A stretch of DNA of 42,722 bases from Desulfobacterales bacterium (GTDB lineage Bacteria; Desulfobacterota; Desulfobacteria; Desulfobacterales; C00003060). Shown here in pieces: positions 15,305-23,029 of this stretch. A program made the position numbers and the translations under genes. Numbering within the stretch: position 1 is the stretch's first letter; the number at the start of each line of letters is the position of its first letter. The notes under the pieces are model-generated. The model made no database searches, was not told the DNA's origin, and worked only from the letters and a program-made list of their open reading frames with translations. The stretch is taken from contig JAUWXF010000016.1 of assembly GCA_030616475.1 (NCBI GenBank), forward strand, positions 1 through 42,722, written 5' to 3'.

Positions 15305-15512
15305 ACTGAGTATCTCCCATAAGTCCTGTACTGGGCACAATAGGTGTTAGTGTGTCGTTGCATATGGTTCATTGAAATTCGAAGCACGAAGCACGAATTC
15401 GGATTTCGGATTTCGAGCTTTGATCTCTCCACGTCTCCCAAATCCCCTGTGTCCAGCGAACTGACTTATGGGTAAAGGGCAGTTTACTAAAGGGGGGCGA
15501 GGGGGGATTTTT
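15279..15512. repeat. Inverted C-rich/G-rich repeat pair with AT-rich word
   Basis: TTAAAATCCCCCCC ... CCTTTACTAAAC at about 15277-15307 is the imperfect reverse complement of GTTTACTAAAGGGGGGC ... GGGGGGATTTTT at 15481-15512. Between them lies an AT-rich arm, AATTCGAAGCACGAAGCACG (15376). The left arm covers the cytochrome stop codon. No gene is seen between 15305 and 15528. Confidence 0.65.
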
Positions 15513-15528
15513 CCCTTCCAAATCCCTG

Positions 15529-16005
15529 TCAACAACAAAGGGCTGCTATCCATTTTCCCACATAGTGGGTGATGATGATCACCAGAACTACGATCGCTAC
15601 ATGCTCCAGTACGACTATATGAGGTTTCACAGCTTGCCGTCTGGCCATGTGATAACTGAATATGATGATCAGACTCAGGCCCCAGATGACACTCACCGCG
15701 ATGGCGGCATCAAGTTTGAACACCAGGACAGGCACAACAAAGGTTAATGCAACGACAAACTTAGAGGCCCAGGTCGAAAATGTGGCCTCCCAGATTTCTC
15801 TTGTACTATGCCTGTTTTCCGTTTCTTCTGCTATATGGATGCCCATGGCATCTGAAAAGGCATCAGCAATGGCAATGGCAATGATCCCTCCAATGACCGC
15901 AAGCTTTGAGTGGGTGCTGGCGTTCAAGCCCACCATCATGCCGAGTGTGGTAATCACGCCGGAGGTCAGCCCAAAGCCAAAGCCTTTCTTGATGGATCTT
16001 TTCAC
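15529..16005 (-). CDS. VIT/CCC1-family-like membrane protein
   Basis: 158 residues with four or five membrane segments. The N-terminal GFGFGLTSGVITTLGMMVGL and the segment AIADAFSDAMGIHIAEETEN match the first and second helices of the VIT1/CCC1 family, where the D and E residues bind the metal. The C-terminal half holds two further hydrophobic pairs. Family members move Fe2+ or Mn2+ across membranes. This protein is shorter than the usual 220-370 residues because the cytoplasmic metal-binding insert is nearly absent, so transport is likely but the substrate is uncertain. Start is GTG at 16005 with a weak AGAGACC upstream; no in-frame ATG is available before the first helix except by losing it. 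Confidence 0.8.
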   Translation of the reverse strand: MKRSIKKGFGFGLTSGVITTLGMMVGLNASTHSKLAVIGGIIAIAIADAFSDAMGIHIAEETENRHSTREIWEATFSTWASKFVVALTFVVPVLVFKLDAAIAVSVIWGLSLIIIFSYHMARRQAVKPHIVVLEHVAIVVLVIIITHYVGKWIAALCC

Positions 16006-16090
16006 AAAAGGGTCTCTGGTAACATTTTAGTTCTTTGAAAAGATTTCATTAGGCTCGCTTTTTCAATAGGCTAAAGTGACAAGGTCTCTG

Positions 16091-16879
16091 TCATTTGCGC
16101 TTTTCTAATGCCTCAAAAAGCATCCTGTAGAAAACGCCCGGTTGGTCATCCATCATAAAATGGCCGCTTTCAGGGACGATAAAGTACGGGATCTTGTTGG
16201 CATCCAGGAAGCTCCTGGTGGACCGATTCATGGACTTCTCGCCAAACACGTACCACTTTTTCACGGCCAAAGCCAAGAATCTTTGGTTGAGGTTACCCTG
16301 GCAACTCTCTTTGAACAAGGATACTGAACTCAGGTAAAGGGCCCGCGGATAGGCATTTGAGATGTTCTGATAATAATTCTTAAGACCCGGGGAGGGTTTC
16401 TTTTGTATGGTCTCTCTCAGCGTGCTTCTGAATTCCTCAAAGCCTTTGCTTTCGAAGTCATTGCAACTGCCGGAGGCGACCTTGCCGCAAAAGATGCAAT
16501 CATCAAGGCTAAGGTTTCCTTCGAGGTTAAAAAACGCCTTGACCTGGGTGCCCAGGGCCTCGGTTAGATAAAGGCAGATAACCCCTCCCATGCTGTGCCC
16601 CACCAGAATGATACGGGCAAGGGCCAGGCCCCTGATCCATTTCAGGACAAGGTCGGCCTGATCCTTCATGGTGTATGAAAAGTCATCAGGCCGGCTGCTT
16701 TCGCCACAACCAGGAAGGTCCAGGGCAGATAGAGTATAGCCCCTGAAGGCATCCATCCCAAAGCAGCGGTCAAAGGAGTTTCTTGAGGCCCCGAGGCCGT
16801 GGATAAAGACAAAACTTTCAGGCCCACCCTGCTTCAACCGATAGGCAAGTCTATGTTTACCGATTGTTGAGAAGGGCAT
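16091..16879 (-). CDS. Alpha/beta-hydrolase
   Basis: 262 residues. The oxyanion region FVFIHGLGASRNSFD is followed by ALDLPGCGESSRP and the nucleophile elbow VGHSMGG. The acid is probably E or D in KKWYVFGEKS and the catalytic His is in VPESGHFMMDDQP. This is the order of an alpha/beta-hydrolase with a cap (about residues 120-200). The cap region has four Cys within a short stretch (DDCIFCGKVASGSCND), which is unusual. The substrate (ester, lactone or similar) cannot be predicted. ATG at 16879; no clear ribosome binding site. No signal peptide, so cytoplasmic. About 100 nt of AT-rich sequence separate it from sixA, which lies upstream on the same strand. Confidence 0.88.
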   Translation of the reverse strand: MPFSTIGKHRLAYRLKQGGPESFVFIHGLGASRNSFDRCFGMDAFRGYTLSALDLPGCGESSRPDDFSYTMKDQADLVLKWIRGLALARIILVGHSMGGVICLYLTEALGTQVKAFFNLEGNLSLDDCIFCGKVASGSCNDFESKGFEEFRSTLRETIQKKPSPGLKNYYQNISNAYPRALYLSSVSLFKESCQGNLNQRFLALAVKKWYVFGEKSMNRSTRSFLDANKIPYFIVPESGHFMMDDQPGVFYRMLFEALEKRK

Positions 16880-16979
16880 CTATAGTATTTCGGATTGCGG
16901 ATTTCACTTCCGCAATACGCAATCGAAAATCGCTGAGACTCACAGCGCTCCGGGAAAGGCAAGAGCTGCCTTGGGATCA

Positions 16980-17468
16980 CTAAGAAGCGATCAGCTTCAG
17001 TTGAGCGGGTGTTAAGTACCACCGCAGGCAGCCCGAGTGTGTGGGCAGTTCGTCCACATCAATCAGACAGCACCCACCCATCTCAAACTGCACCGCAGCC
17101 TTGAGGCCCTCTGTGAGCAAAAAAGAGGCGACTTCAGCCACAGACGGAAGATGCCCGGCAATCAGTACGCGCTCAGCCCCTGAAAGTTCGGATAAGGCCT
17201 GAACCGTCTCCTCGGGTGGGGCCATGGCCTTGACCTTTGTTGTCTCAATAATCTTTTCCACCGGAAACCCAACTTCTTCAGCCACAATGGCGGCCGTTTG
17301 CTTGGAACGTTTCTTGGGGCTGGACAAAATCATATCAAAGGTAACCCCCATCTTTTTGAGGGCCTGACCGCCGGCGTGAATCCTATCTTGACCCTCGGGG
17401 CCGAGACCCTCCTCTGGGTCCTGATCCTTGGGCAGGGCCGGGCCGTGTTGCATGAGATAAATTTCCAT
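16980..17468 (-). CDS. sixA: Phosphohistidine phosphatase SixA
   Basis: 162 residues of the histidine phosphatase fold. The N-terminal catalytic motif is YLMQHGPA (RHG in most members; here Q replaces R). SSPKKRSKQTAAIVAE follows, and the second His is in LIAGHLPSVAEVASFLL. Length and motif spacing match SixA, which removes phosphate from histidine of phosphotransfer domains and related proteins. The Q-for-R change at the RHG position is seen in some SixA-like proteins and may lower activity. The ATG at 17468 is fixed by GAGGAGG close upstream. The many kinases in the window make a phosphohistidine phosphatase a plausible partner, but nothing links it to one of them. Confidence 0.85.
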   Translation of the reverse strand: MEIYLMQHGPALPKDQDPEEGLGPEGQDRIHAGGQALKKMGVTFDMILSSPKKRSKQTAAIVAEEVGFPVEKIIETTKVKAMAPPEETVQALSELSGAERVLIAGHLPSVAEVASFLLTEGLKAAVQFEMGGCCLIDVDELPTHSGCLRWYLTPAQLKLIAS

Positions 17469-17611
17469 GTGATTACCTCCTCTACACCATTTCGATAGAT
17501 AACAAGATTTCATATCAGAAGGCGTCTTGGGCGTCAACAGACACGCATATACCGTCACGGTAACGTCAAAGTAGATTCTAATTTGCTCAAATTAGAGGTG
17601 TTTGCAAGACG

Positions 17612-17800
17612 TTTAAACCCGAAATCCGAATATCGAAATTCGAAACAATTTCAAAATCCGAATATCAAATGACCAAAACATTTCCGGAATTGATGTAATA
17701 TCTATTTGAAACTTCGGAAGATATTCTTTGTTTTGAATTTAGCATTTGGAGCATTCGTATTTGTTTCGGATTTCGTGCTTCGAGATTCGGATTTAACAAA
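17612..17800. repeat. AT-rich imperfect palindromic dispersed repeat
   Basis: The left arm is CCGAAATCCGAATATCGAAA then TTCGAAACAATTTC; the right arm is GCATTCGTATTTGTTTCGGA then TTTCGTGCTTCGAGATTCGG. It is the same family as 4755-4935. No gene is seen in 17469-18608 apart from this repeat, the intron tail and the hairpin repeat. Confidence 0.7.
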
Positions 17801-18029
17801 GATTGATTAAACGAATAAATTAGGTAGGGGGGGGTCGGGCCAAGCTATGTTGCTGATATCCATAGAAATGATCCGGAAATATGGGCTAATATTGGCCCTA
17901 TAATGGCATTTTTGGGGTCAAAAAAGGAGCGGTTTTAGTAGACGCACATGGCGAGAGCAAAGCGACATTTTACTTCAACAAGTTGTAGAAATTCCGACAG
18001 GCTTTGGCTTGGGTAGGCTGGCCCAAACC

Positions 18030-18245
18030 CAGGGTCCGCAAAGACCTGAACCCGTGTCGTAGAGCGGAGGCGTACTGAATGGCGAACCGAGGAGCCGGAT
18101 GTATGGGAAAGCCGCTTGTCCGGTTCTGTGAGGGCCAGGAGTTCAACTGTGATATGGAAGAGATATTGTGGCACCGCCGCGAAAGCAGGCGGCAACAGAG
18201 AAAACAAACTTCGTCCTATAGTCACGGGAGACTCCTGTCTACTCG
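18030..18245 (+). ncRNA. 3' part of a degenerate group II intron (domains V and VI)
   Basis: 18092-18126 reads GAGCCGGATG, then GGGAAAGCCGC, then TCCGGTTC. This is the 34-35 nt domain V of bacterial group II introns, with the GAGCCG...CGGTTC stem intact. Upstream CCTGAACCCGTGTCG and GGAGGCGTACTGAATGGCG have the look of intron sequence. Downstream CAGGAGT (18136-18142) pairs with ACTCCTG (18231-18237), as a long domain VI would, ending near GTCTACTCG. No reverse transcriptase frame is present and the 5' end (GTGYG) was not found, so this is a remnant. The boundaries are approximate. Recognition is by eye, not by covariance model. Confidence 0.6.
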
Positions 18246-18491
18246 AAAATATTGGGGTTTGCGAGATTTTGCGAGTCTGTAATAATGCTATATTGGTAAA
18301 AATTGGACAAACAAGAATTTAAAAATGGGCTGTTTACCGCTGAACCAATTATTCCACCATTCCATTATTCCAACATTCCAATTGTGAGCGAAGCGAACTA
18401 TCTTGGTGTCTGAAAGCATGATCGAGCCCTCCAACTTGACGGTATAGGAATTTCCTTTTATTAAGCGGCGTAGTCCCGCCAAGGGCTGGAT

Positions 18492-18524
18492 TACATAAAA
18501 TCGCGAAGCGATTTTATAACTTGA
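18492..18524. repeat. 33-nt hairpin repeat, copy 2
   Basis: Exact reverse complement of 1421-1453. The core is AAAATCGC-GAA-GCGATTTT. Upstream at 18353-18381 is a run of ATTCCA words (ATTATTCCACCATTCCATTA), another low-complexity arm. Confidence 0.8.
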
Positions 18525-18608
18525 AATTTCCCCCCCGATGTGCTTGCGGTAAAGTGTAGCTCAACTTCGAACGGAAATCAATCATCCCTAAAGAGATCAC
18601 CACACAGC

Positions 18609-18848
18609 ATGAAAAAATGTGCAAAGTGCGGCAGGGCCTTTAATACGTTGAGAAGATGTCAGGTGTGCGGAAAAGAGATTAATGCCACAACCGGAACAGA
18701 TTTGAATTTCTGTATATTGTGCTACGGATGCCTATCAGCTATTGAAAAAGGACTTGATCTTAAAGAATACAGGAGGAAGAAGAAAGAAAGGATGAAAAGA
18801 TGCGCAGATTGTATCAATGAAAATGTGGTAATTGGGGTCTGCCCTTGA
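18609..18848 (+). CDS. Small Cys-rich (zinc-ribbon-like) protein
   Basis: 79 residues from ATG at 18609. Four Cys pairs are visible: CAKC, CQVC, CILC-YGC and CADC plus a final C (GVCP). The spacing suits two treble-clef or zinc-ribbon units. A Lys/Arg-rich helix (KEYRRKKKERMKR) lies between the last pairs, which could contact nucleic acid. No family is recognised. The frame is open further upstream to 18540, but that part reads like repeat-derived sequence. The upstream ribosome binding site is weak. The stop precedes the convergent MBL gene by about 50 nt. Confidence 0.65.
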   Translation: MKKCAKCGRAFNTLRRCQVCGKEINATTGTDLNFCILCYGCLSAIEKGLDLKEYRRKKKERMKRCADCINENVVIGVCP

Positions 18849-18901
18849 CGGGCCATTGGGGATCCACCCAGAGCATGCTGGCAAGACCTATAAGGATGAT
18901 T

Positions 18902-19819
18902 TTAGAGCTCAATCCGCACTCCTTCACAGGCAAAAAAAACTTCTGTGTCGCCGGCATAATCCGCATTGCAATACTTCTTGCTCAACTCGTCTATCTGGGC
19001 ATCGGTCCGCACAGGCTCATGGTGAAATAGGGCCAGGCGCTTGACCCCGGACCGCTTTGCCGCGGCGATGGCATGCTCACACGAAGAGTGTCCCCAACCC
19101 ACCTTAGAGGATTCATATTCTTCCTGGGTGTACTGCGCGTCGTGAATAAGGAGGTCCACTCCGGCAAAAAATTCTTCCACCCGCTGATTTTCTTCCCGGG
19201 CTACCTGCTCGCCCTCGCGGGCCATGACCTCATCATAGGATGGATCATCGGGGTCCGTGCAGAAGACATTCTGAAATGGTTCGGTATCATAGGCGGTGCA
19301 AAGGACCTTGCCGCGATACTCGAAACGATAGCCAAGGCAAAGGAGGGGATGATTGAGATACTTGGTCTTGAGCACAATACCGTCGCCAAGATCAAAGCGG
19401 CCTTCCTTGAGATCAATGTATTTAATTTCCGAGGCAAGCTCTGTCTGGCGGACCGGAAAGTAACGATATGTCAGTTGTCCGCCCACAACATCTTTAAGCG
19501 TGTCATCTTCATAGGTGACCGGCCCGTAGATCTTAAGTTTCGTCCCGGGAATGTAAATCGGCGTGAAAAAGGGAAGTCCCATAATGTGGTCCCAATGGGT
19601 ATGGGTCAGAAAAATCTCCGTCTCAATCGGACCATTGGGAAGGTCATGGGCCATCATGTAGTTGCCCAACTCTCTAATGCCGGAGCCGGCATCAATAATA
19701 ATAAGCCTGTCCGGGTCCTTGAATCGTAGCTCAAGGCAAAGTGTGTTCCCGCCATATTTCACGGTATGGGGGCCCGGACAGGGTATGGAACCCCTTACCC
19801 CCCAGAATCTAATGTTCAT
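18902..19819 (-). CDS. MBL-fold metallo-hydrolase
   Basis: 305 residues. The metal motif is HTHWDH in IFLTHTHWDHIMGLPFF. The N-terminal start MNIRFWGVRGSIPCPGPHTVKYGGNT is typical of a subgroup of MBL-fold hydrolases related to phosphodiesterases and RNase Z. LIIIDAGSGIRELG follows, then LNHPLLCLGYRFEY, TAYDTEP, LLIHDAQYTQEEY and WGHSSCEHA with a further His. The set is complete, so a di-metal hydrolase is likely; members have been linked to cyclic-nucleotide or phosphodiester substrates, but here it is not known. The ATG at 19819 overlaps the upstream HDOD gene by 11 nt and has AGGTCAGG before it, so the two are translationally coupled. The pairing suggests a signalling role. Confidence 0.9.
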   Translation of the reverse strand: MNIRFWGVRGSIPCPGPHTVKYGGNTLCLELRFKDPDRLIIIDAGSGIRELGNYMMAHDLPNGPIETEIFLTHTHWDHIMGLPFFTPIYIPGTKLKIYGPVTYEDDTLKDVVGGQLTYRYFPVRQTELASEIKYIDLKEGRFDLGDGIVLKTKYLNHPLLCLGYRFEYRGKVLCTAYDTEPFQNVFCTDPDDPSYDEVMAREGEQVAREENQRVEEFFAGVDLLIHDAQYTQEEYESSKVGWGHSSCEHAIAAAKRSGVKRLALFHHEPVRTDAQIDELSKKYCNADYAGDTEVFFACEGVRIEL

Positions 19820-20717
19820 GAGCCTGACCTTTTTGGGTAATTCGCAGGAAGATTTTGGCCTGTTCTATCTCGTCTAACACAGTTTCACGAAGATCGGAAA
19901 ATGTAGACCAGCTCACTCCAACCCGTTCAAGAAGACTGGTTACCATTGGCTTCTCGGGAAAAAGATCTCCTGATGATCCTATTGCAAAAGTATTGGCATA
20001 AGCATTTGCCAGTGCCACAATTTCAACCAGTGGGCGGGTCTCTTCCTCGGCCTCATCGGGATTGTGGTGACAGCCAAGAGAATCAATCATAGTCTCACTC
20101 AGCCGCCATTTTTCGGCAATCATCCTTCCGACAACGCAGTGATCGATTCCAAAAATCATATTCTCGGCTTGGTGCAGAGGGCGCTGCCCGGGTTTAGCCG
20201 ATTCCAACACCTGGACATACTCCTCCGGAAAGCGATCATTAAGGGGTATTTTACCCAGGTCGTGCAATAGCCCGGCCACAAAATACTCTTCCCGTTCTGT
20301 AAGCGGAACACGCTTTATGGTGGCTATGGCCTTAGCAGTCACCCCCACACAAATGGAATGGGTCCAAAAATCATTCATGGAAAGAGCCTGGAAAGGCGTT
20401 TTCCCAACCAGTCTTTCCAAAACCGCCGTACTAAGTGCAAGATTTTTTACTGTGTTAAGACCCAGCATAATAATAGCCCGGGTCAAGGAGGTGACTTGCT
20501 CGGGCATAGAATAGTACGCTGAATTGATGAGCCTCAATACCTGCCCGACAAGCACCGGATCGAGGGAAATCACCCGGTTCAGGTCATTGGGAGAGGTCGT
20601 CGGGCTGTCGCAGATTTCCAGAACCCTGGTAACCGTTGTGGAAAGGCTGGGCATCTGCTCGATGTGCCTCTGGACACGCTTCAAGCGCTTTTCTGGGGTA
20701 ATGGCAGCTTCGATCAT
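19809..20717 (-). CDS. HDOD-domain protein
   Basis: 302 residues from ATG at 20717. The HDOD domain starts at MPSLSTTVTRVLEICDSPTT and goes through LINSAYYSMPEQVTSLTRAI and MLGLNTVKNLALSTAV. It continues into an HD-type core: FWTHSICVGVTAKAIA, FVAGLLHDLGKIPL, DHCVVGRMIAEKWRL and DSLGCHHNP. Unlike many HDOD proteins, which have lost the metal residues, the HD pair and later His are present here, so phosphodiesterase activity is possible. HDOD proteins commonly take part in signalling, motility or stress control. The 3' end overlaps the MBL gene. A TTG three bases upstream is an alternative start. Confidence 0.9.
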   Translation of the reverse strand: MIEAAITPEKRLKRVQRHIEQMPSLSTTVTRVLEICDSPTTSPNDLNRVISLDPVLVGQVLRLINSAYYSMPEQVTSLTRAIIMLGLNTVKNLALSTAVLERLVGKTPFQALSMNDFWTHSICVGVTAKAIATIKRVPLTEREEYFVAGLLHDLGKIPLNDRFPEEYVQVLESAKPGQRPLHQAENMIFGIDHCVVGRMIAEKWRLSETMIDSLGCHHNPDEAEEETRPLVEIVALANAYANTFAIGSSGDLFPEKPMVTSLLERVGVSWSTFSDLRETVLDEIEQAKIFLRITQKGQAHEH

Positions 20718-20858
20718 CAATGGACCATTGCTAACAATCCACGCGAAAGGACTTTTGCAAACCGTATCCTAACCTTGTGAATGATCTCAATTATCATAGC
20801 TTATGAGTCTTGAGGGGTCAAGGAAAGTTCCACCTTTTTCAGTTAAACTTCTACGTAA

Positions 20859-21023
20859 TCAATAGGCGCTGCGGTCCACACGGGCCAGGAGATATTTCCG
20901 GTCTTTTTCAGTGTGGACAAAGACCCCCACATTTCCCAGCCGAACCTTTGTTAATCCAGTAGATCTTACGGTCTCGTAGGAATGGACCATTTTTTCGACA
21001 GAGGGACTTCTGAAATCCCTCAT
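20859..21023 (-). pseudogene. C-terminal fragment of a minus-strand gene (54 codons)
   Basis: The frame reads MRDFRSPSVEKMVHSYETVR, then STGLTKVRLGNVGVFVHTEK and DRKYLLARVDRSAY, then TGA. The composition is clearly coding (VRLGNVGVFVHTEKDRKYLL), but a stop (TAG) stands directly before the first Met and no ribosome binding site is present. It looks like the tail of a longer enzyme; the text is reminiscent of the C-terminus of some radical SAM proteins, which I cannot confirm. It ends about where the kinase homology of the opposite strand begins, pointing to a recombination joint near 21024-21030. Confidence 0.5.
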
Positions 21024-21054
21024 CTATAGACTAAAATCGACTTTCCTGGCTAAT

Positions 21055-22827
21055 ATGTCTCATGAACTCCGCACTCCCATGAATTCTATCATCGGTTATA
21101 CAGACCTATTAGTAGACGGGGTTGATGGCCCTGTTAATGAAGAACAGGAAAAGAGCCTCAAGAAGATTGCTGCTAATTCCAGATATCTTTTGCAACTGAT
21201 AAATGACATCCTCGATATATCGAAGATAGAGTCAGGAAGAATGGAAGTAGAGCCAAAGGAGCTCGACTTGAAATGGCTAATCGAGTCTGTCATTCCTACC
21301 TTTGAACCTCTGATAAAACAAAGGGGCATCACGGTTACTGATCATATCGATGAGGGTTTAGGCTTAGTCTATGGGGATGAGGATGCGATCAAACAGGTTT
21401 TGATAAACCTCTTATCCAATGCCGTCAAGTTTACCCGTAAAGGAGGGATCACCATAACCGCCAGACCCTCTGAGCGGGGTATTAAACCCGGAGAGGAACC
21501 TGTATTTGCAGAGGTCTGCGTGGAAGACACAGGAACAGGGATAAAGGAGGAGGATCTCGGCACGATCTTTGATAAGTTCGTCCAGGTAGACCTCACTACT
21601 ATCCGTCAGTACGAAGGCACCGGCCTCGGCCTCAGTATTGCCAGGGGATTGGTGGCATTGCATAAAGGCATGATGTGGGCAACGAGTAAATACGGAGAGG
21701 GTAGCAGATTCTATTTTACGATTCCTTTGAACAAAGAGATACTCGAAAGGCCCGGAGAATCTATAGTAGAACCAAGGATGGCCGAAGCCCTGGCCAATTA
21801 TTTTGGAAAGCCCGTTGAGACCTTTTTGAAGAAGCCATACTATGCCGGCAAACCAATCAGATGCTGGGAATATGTCCGTTGTGGGCAGCCCGCCTGTCCT
21901 GCGTATGAAAGCAGGGAAAGCAGATGCTGGTTAGTCCTCGGAACTCATTGTGCGGGCATGAAAATAGCCGCTTATCCGGAAAAGGTAGATTTCTGTAAGG
22001 GGTGTGAGCTCATAGAAGGCCTTGTGCTCAAGGAAGAAGAATATGAGCCTGTGAAAGCTGAATCACCCAAAGGGGAAGAAGTCGCTAAAAAGACTGTATT
22101 GGCTATAGATGATAATCCAGAGGACATTGATATTATAAGGAAATACCTGGGAGAGGAATACAGCGTAGTTGGCCTTCTTTCGGGTGAAAAGGGTGTGGAA
22201 AAGGCAAAGGAGGTTAACCCCCTTGCCATTACCCTGGACATTCTGATGCCAAGAAAGGACGGATGGGAGGTCCTGCGAGAGCTAAAAGAGACTCCCGAAA
22301 CCCAGGATATCCCTGTAATCATACTTTCCATCGTGGATGACAAGAGGTTGGGCTTCAGCCTTGGCGCCACAGAATATATCGTAAAACCAGTAGGAAAGCA
22401 GCTTCTATTGAGAAAATTAAGAAACCTGGAGAAGATGACAAAGATTAATCGGGTGTTAATAGTCGACAATGACTCAGAGACGGTAAGATTGATCGGAAAT
22501 GTCCTTAAAGAAGCAGAATATCAGGTAACAACGGCTTATAATAGTGAGGATGCCATCAAATCTATACGGGGTTTTAGACCCGACCTTGTAGTCTTAAGTC
22601 TGACAATGCCGCAGGTGAGTGGATTCGACGTGATTGAGTACCTCAAGACAGAAGAGGGTGTAAGGGATATTCCCCTTATCGTCCTTACCCACAAGGATTT
22701 GACTGAAAAAGAGATAGATGACCTGTACGACAGGATACAGGCGATACTGAACAAGGGAGTGCTTACTAAAGAAGACCTTTTGAAAGAACTCAAGGATACT
22801 ATTAGTAAGGTCAGCGAAGTGCAATGA
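21055..22827 (+). CDS. Hybrid histidine kinase, 5'-truncated (possible pseudogene)
   Basis: 590 residues from ATG at 21055, but this Met is the one inside the H-box (ANMSHELRTPMNSIIGY). The same frame upstream still reads LKSTFLANMSHELRTP and is closed by TAG at 20977 with no start codon between. The sensor and half of the dimerisation helix are therefore missing. After the H-box come the ATP-binding boxes NLLSNAVKFTRKGG, DTGTGIKEEDLGTIFDKF and [14 protein letters not shown] Cys-rich linker CWEYVRCGQPACPAYESR...CW...C...C..C follows, a module seen in other deltaproteobacterial sensors. Two receivers end the protein. The first has D in TLDILMPRKDG and KPV. The second has S instead of the phospho-Asp (VVLSLTMPQVSG), so it cannot be phosphorylated there. 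Two signalling genes follow on the same strand. Confidence 0.8.
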   Translation: MSHELRTPMNSIIGYTDLLVDGVDGPVNEEQEKSLKKIAANSRYLLQLINDILDISKIESGRMEVEPKELDLKWLIESVIPTFEPLIKQRGITVTDHIDEGLGLVYGDEDAIKQVLINLLSNAVKFTRKGGITITARPSERGIKPGEEPVFAEVCVEDTGTGIKEEDLGTIFDKFVQVDLTTIRQYEGTGLGLSIARGLVALHKGMMWATSKYGEGSRFYFTIPLNKEILERPGESIVEPRMAEALANYFGKPVETFLKKPYYAGKPIRCWEYVRCGQPACPAYESRESRCWLVLGTHCAGMKIAAYPEKVDFCKGCELIEGLVLKEEEYEPVKAESPKGEEVAKKTVLAIDDNPEDIDIIRKYLGEEYSVVGLLSGEKGVEKAKEVNPLAITLDILMPRKDGWEVLRELKETPETQDIPVIILSIVDDKRLGFSLGATEYIVKPVGKQLLLRKLRNLEKMTKINRVLIVDNDSETVRLIGNVLKEAEYQVTTAYNSEDAIKSIRGFRPDLVVLSLTMPQVSGFDVIEYLKTEEGVRDIPLIVLTHKDLTEKEIDDLYDRIQAILNKGVLTKEDLLKELKDTISKVSEVQ

Positions 22828-22840
22828 GTACAGACGTCGT

Positions 22841-23010
22841 TAAGTGGTTAAGTGGTTAAGTGGTTGAGTAGTTGAGTGGTTAAATTCACGGGCATAGTTG
22901 TTATTAGCAAGAAAATTGGACATTCGCCATTTTGATATTTGTAACCCATTGAAAAGAAGAGAATAATTTTCCAACTTAACCACTCAACCACTCAACTATT
23001 TGACTATCTC
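22841..23010. repeat. Inverted low-complexity arms (GTGGTTAA words)
   Basis: Tandem TTAAGTGGTTAAGTGG and TTGAGTAGTTGAGTGG (22841-22882) face CCAACTTAACCACTCAACC and ACTCAACTATTTGAC (22972-23005), their imperfect reverse complement, about 90 nt away. The block sits inside the kinase/receiver gene group just before the ribosome binding site of the next gene. Confidence 0.65.
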
Positions 23011-23029
23011 TGGAGCAAAGGAAGGGAAG

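Noticed and set aside
17820-18030. Reverse transcriptase of a group II intron
   Set aside because: No frame of any length with reverse transcriptase motifs was found on either strand.
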